Assembly: GCA_947500875.1 (NCBI GenBank)
Contig: CANMUN010000028.1
Span: 1-32,119 of the forward strand
DNA: 32,119 nt
Reading direction: 5' to 3'
Origin: Flavobacteriales bacterium
GTDB taxonomy: Bacteria; Bacteroidota; Bacteroidia; Flavobacteriales_D; Crocinitomicaceae
The position numbers were made by a program, and so were the translations under genes. This document shows positions 31,291-32,119 of the stretch, one piece after another (the first letter of the stretch is position 1; every line of letters begins with the position of its first letter). The notes under the pieces are model-generated. The model was not told where the DNA came from, ran no database searches, and saw nothing but the letters and a program-made list of their open reading frames with translations.

Positions 31291-32119
31291 TGACAAAACG
31301 CATTTTTGTAGTGGGGGCAGGAACTATGGGAGCTGGGATTGCTCAATTGGCCGCACAAAAGGGATTTGAAACCCGTTTATTTGACGTTTCTGCCGATCAA
31401 CGCAGCAAAGCCCAACAAGGAATCCATAAGTCATTGGCGTCGCTTCTCGAAAAAGGTAAAATCGACGCGAACGAGCATCAGGCAATTCTGGCCCGACTTA
31501 CGGTGGTAGAGCACTTAAATGCTGCGGAAAGCGCAGACCTCGTGATTGAGGCCATCGTGGAGCAATTGGCAGTAAAACATGAAGTTTTTAAGGCCTTGGA
31601 AGCCATTGTTTCGCCCACTTGTATCCTGGCGTCGAATACCTCTTCCTTATCCATTGCTTCCATTTCGAGTGCCTTAAAACAACCGGGCAGATTTCTGGGC
31701 ATCCATTTCTTCAATCCGGCGACCTTGATGCCTTTGGTGGAAATCATTCCCAGCGTTTTGACCAATGACGCGGTACTCAACGAGGCTCGAGCAATGATCT
31801 TAGCCTTGGGTAAAACCGTGGCGGTTTGTAAAGATACCCCTGGATTCATCGTGAACCGTGTGGCCCGCCCCTTTTACGGGGAAGCCTTGCGCATCTACGA
31901 AGAAGGATTGGCGGATTTCGCCACGATTGATTTTGCCATGACCTCTATTGGTGGATTTAAAATGGGGCCGTTTGAATTGATGGATTACATCGGAAATGAT
32001 GTGAACTATACGGTTACGGAAACGGTGTTCGAAGCATTTTACTTTGATCCTCGGTTTAAACCTTCCTTTACTCAAAAACGATTAAAAGAAGCCGGCCTTT
32101 ATGGCCGTAAAACGGGACG
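31290..32119 (+). CDS. paaH: PaaH, 3-hydroxyadipyl-CoA dehydrogenase, 3' partial
   Basis: The frame is open for 276 codons to the end of the window. The N-terminus is an NAD-binding Rossmann fold with GAGTMGAGIAQLAAQKG. Family motifs follow: ASNTSSLSIASI, GRFLGIHFFNPATLMPLVEI (with the catalytic His in HFFNP), CKDTPGFIVNRVARPFYGEA, and a C-terminal dimer domain with MGPFELMDYIGNDVN and FYFDPRF. PaaH oxidises 3-hydroxyadipyl-CoA late in the phenylacetate pathway. The TAATG overlap with paaG implies coupled expression. The C-terminal part is cut by the window edge; some PaaH proteins carry a second dehydrogenase domain there, which cannot be judged here. Confidence 0.9.
   Translation, partial: MTKRIFVVGAGTMGAGIAQLAAQKGFETRLFDVSADQRSKAQQGIHKSLASLLEKGKIDANEHQAILARLTVVEHLNAAESADLVIEAIVEQLAVKHEVFKALEAIVSPTCILASNTSSLSIASISSALKQPGRFLGIHFFNPATLMPLVEIIPSVLTNDAVLNEARAMILALGKTVAVCKDTPGFIVNRVARPFYGEALRIYEEGLADFATIDFAMTSIGGFKMGPFELMDYIGNDVNYTVTETVFEAFYFDPRFKPSFTQKRLKEAGLYGRKTG

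Noticed and set aside
1..32119. Mobile element, prophage, toxin-antitoxin or CRISPR content
   Set aside because: I saw no transposase, integrase, regularly spaced repeats or small toxin-like gene pairs; the gene content is ordinary chromosomal.

Overview
The window reads as a chromosomal segment of a Bacteroidota bacterium, most likely order Flavobacteriales (my best guess is a Crocinitomicaceae/Fluviicola-like or Cryomorphaceae-like lineage; this is inference). The grounds are type IX secretion (T9SS) proteins (PorP/SprF, PorV/PorQ family, type A and type B sorting domains), several promoters of the Bacteroidota form TTTG-N19/20-TAnnTTTG, many non-SD starts and 1-4 nt gene overlaps. I see no IS element, phage gene, integrase or CRISPR array. 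Genes cover almost everything; no gene-free stretch exceeds 300 bases.

Layout. (1) 1-1801 (+): the 3' end of a secreted protein with a T9SS-like C-terminal beta domain, then a PorV/PorQ-family outer-membrane protein and a clear terminator. (2) 1869-3690 (+): greA, a HIT protein and a secreted SGNH/PKD protein, overlapping end to start. (3) 10831-3687 (-): two tandem PaaE-like flavin/2Fe-2S reductases and a short-chain dehydrogenase; then, behind its own promoter, a PorP/SprF plus TPR-PD40-OmpA pair, and a membrane acyltransferase. (4) 10957-13426 (+): paaABCD, the phenylacetyl-CoA epoxidase operon, divergent from paaE across a 125-bp control region. (5) 19062-13410 (-): a 1286-residue type B T9SS cargo protein, an MBL-fold hydrolase and a family 4-like glycosyltransferase. 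(6) 19180-23190 (+): a type A T9SS zinc carboxypeptidase, a lipoprotein and a CTP-synthase-amidotransferase-like protein lacking the catalytic Cys; a tRNA-Arg(CCU) lies on the minus strand between the first two. (7) 26225-23163 (-): an AddA-like helicase-nuclease. (8) 26313-32119 (+): six tightly packed genes: an MbnP-like lipoprotein, an MbnH/MauG-like di-heme lipoprotein, a conserved protein of unknown function, a WYL regulator, paaG and the start of paaH.

The metabolic theme is aerobic phenylacetate degradation through CoA thioesters. PaaABC(D)E epoxidises phenylacetyl-CoA, PaaG isomerises the epoxide to the oxepin, and PaaH acts late in the beta-oxidation-like part. The genes are split into two blocks about 17 kb apart; paaK, paaZ and paaJ are not in the window. 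The most interesting points are the MbnP/MbnH pair in a translationally overlapping array with a WYL regulator and paaGH, the duplicated paaE, the repeated AACRATT motif between the divergent paa operons, and the amidotransferase-like protein with a substituted nucleophile.

Several starts given here are shorter than the longest open frame. In four genes (M14 peptidase, lipoprotein, mbnP-like, acyltransferase) the upstream in-frame TTG is the last three bases of a promoter -7 box.
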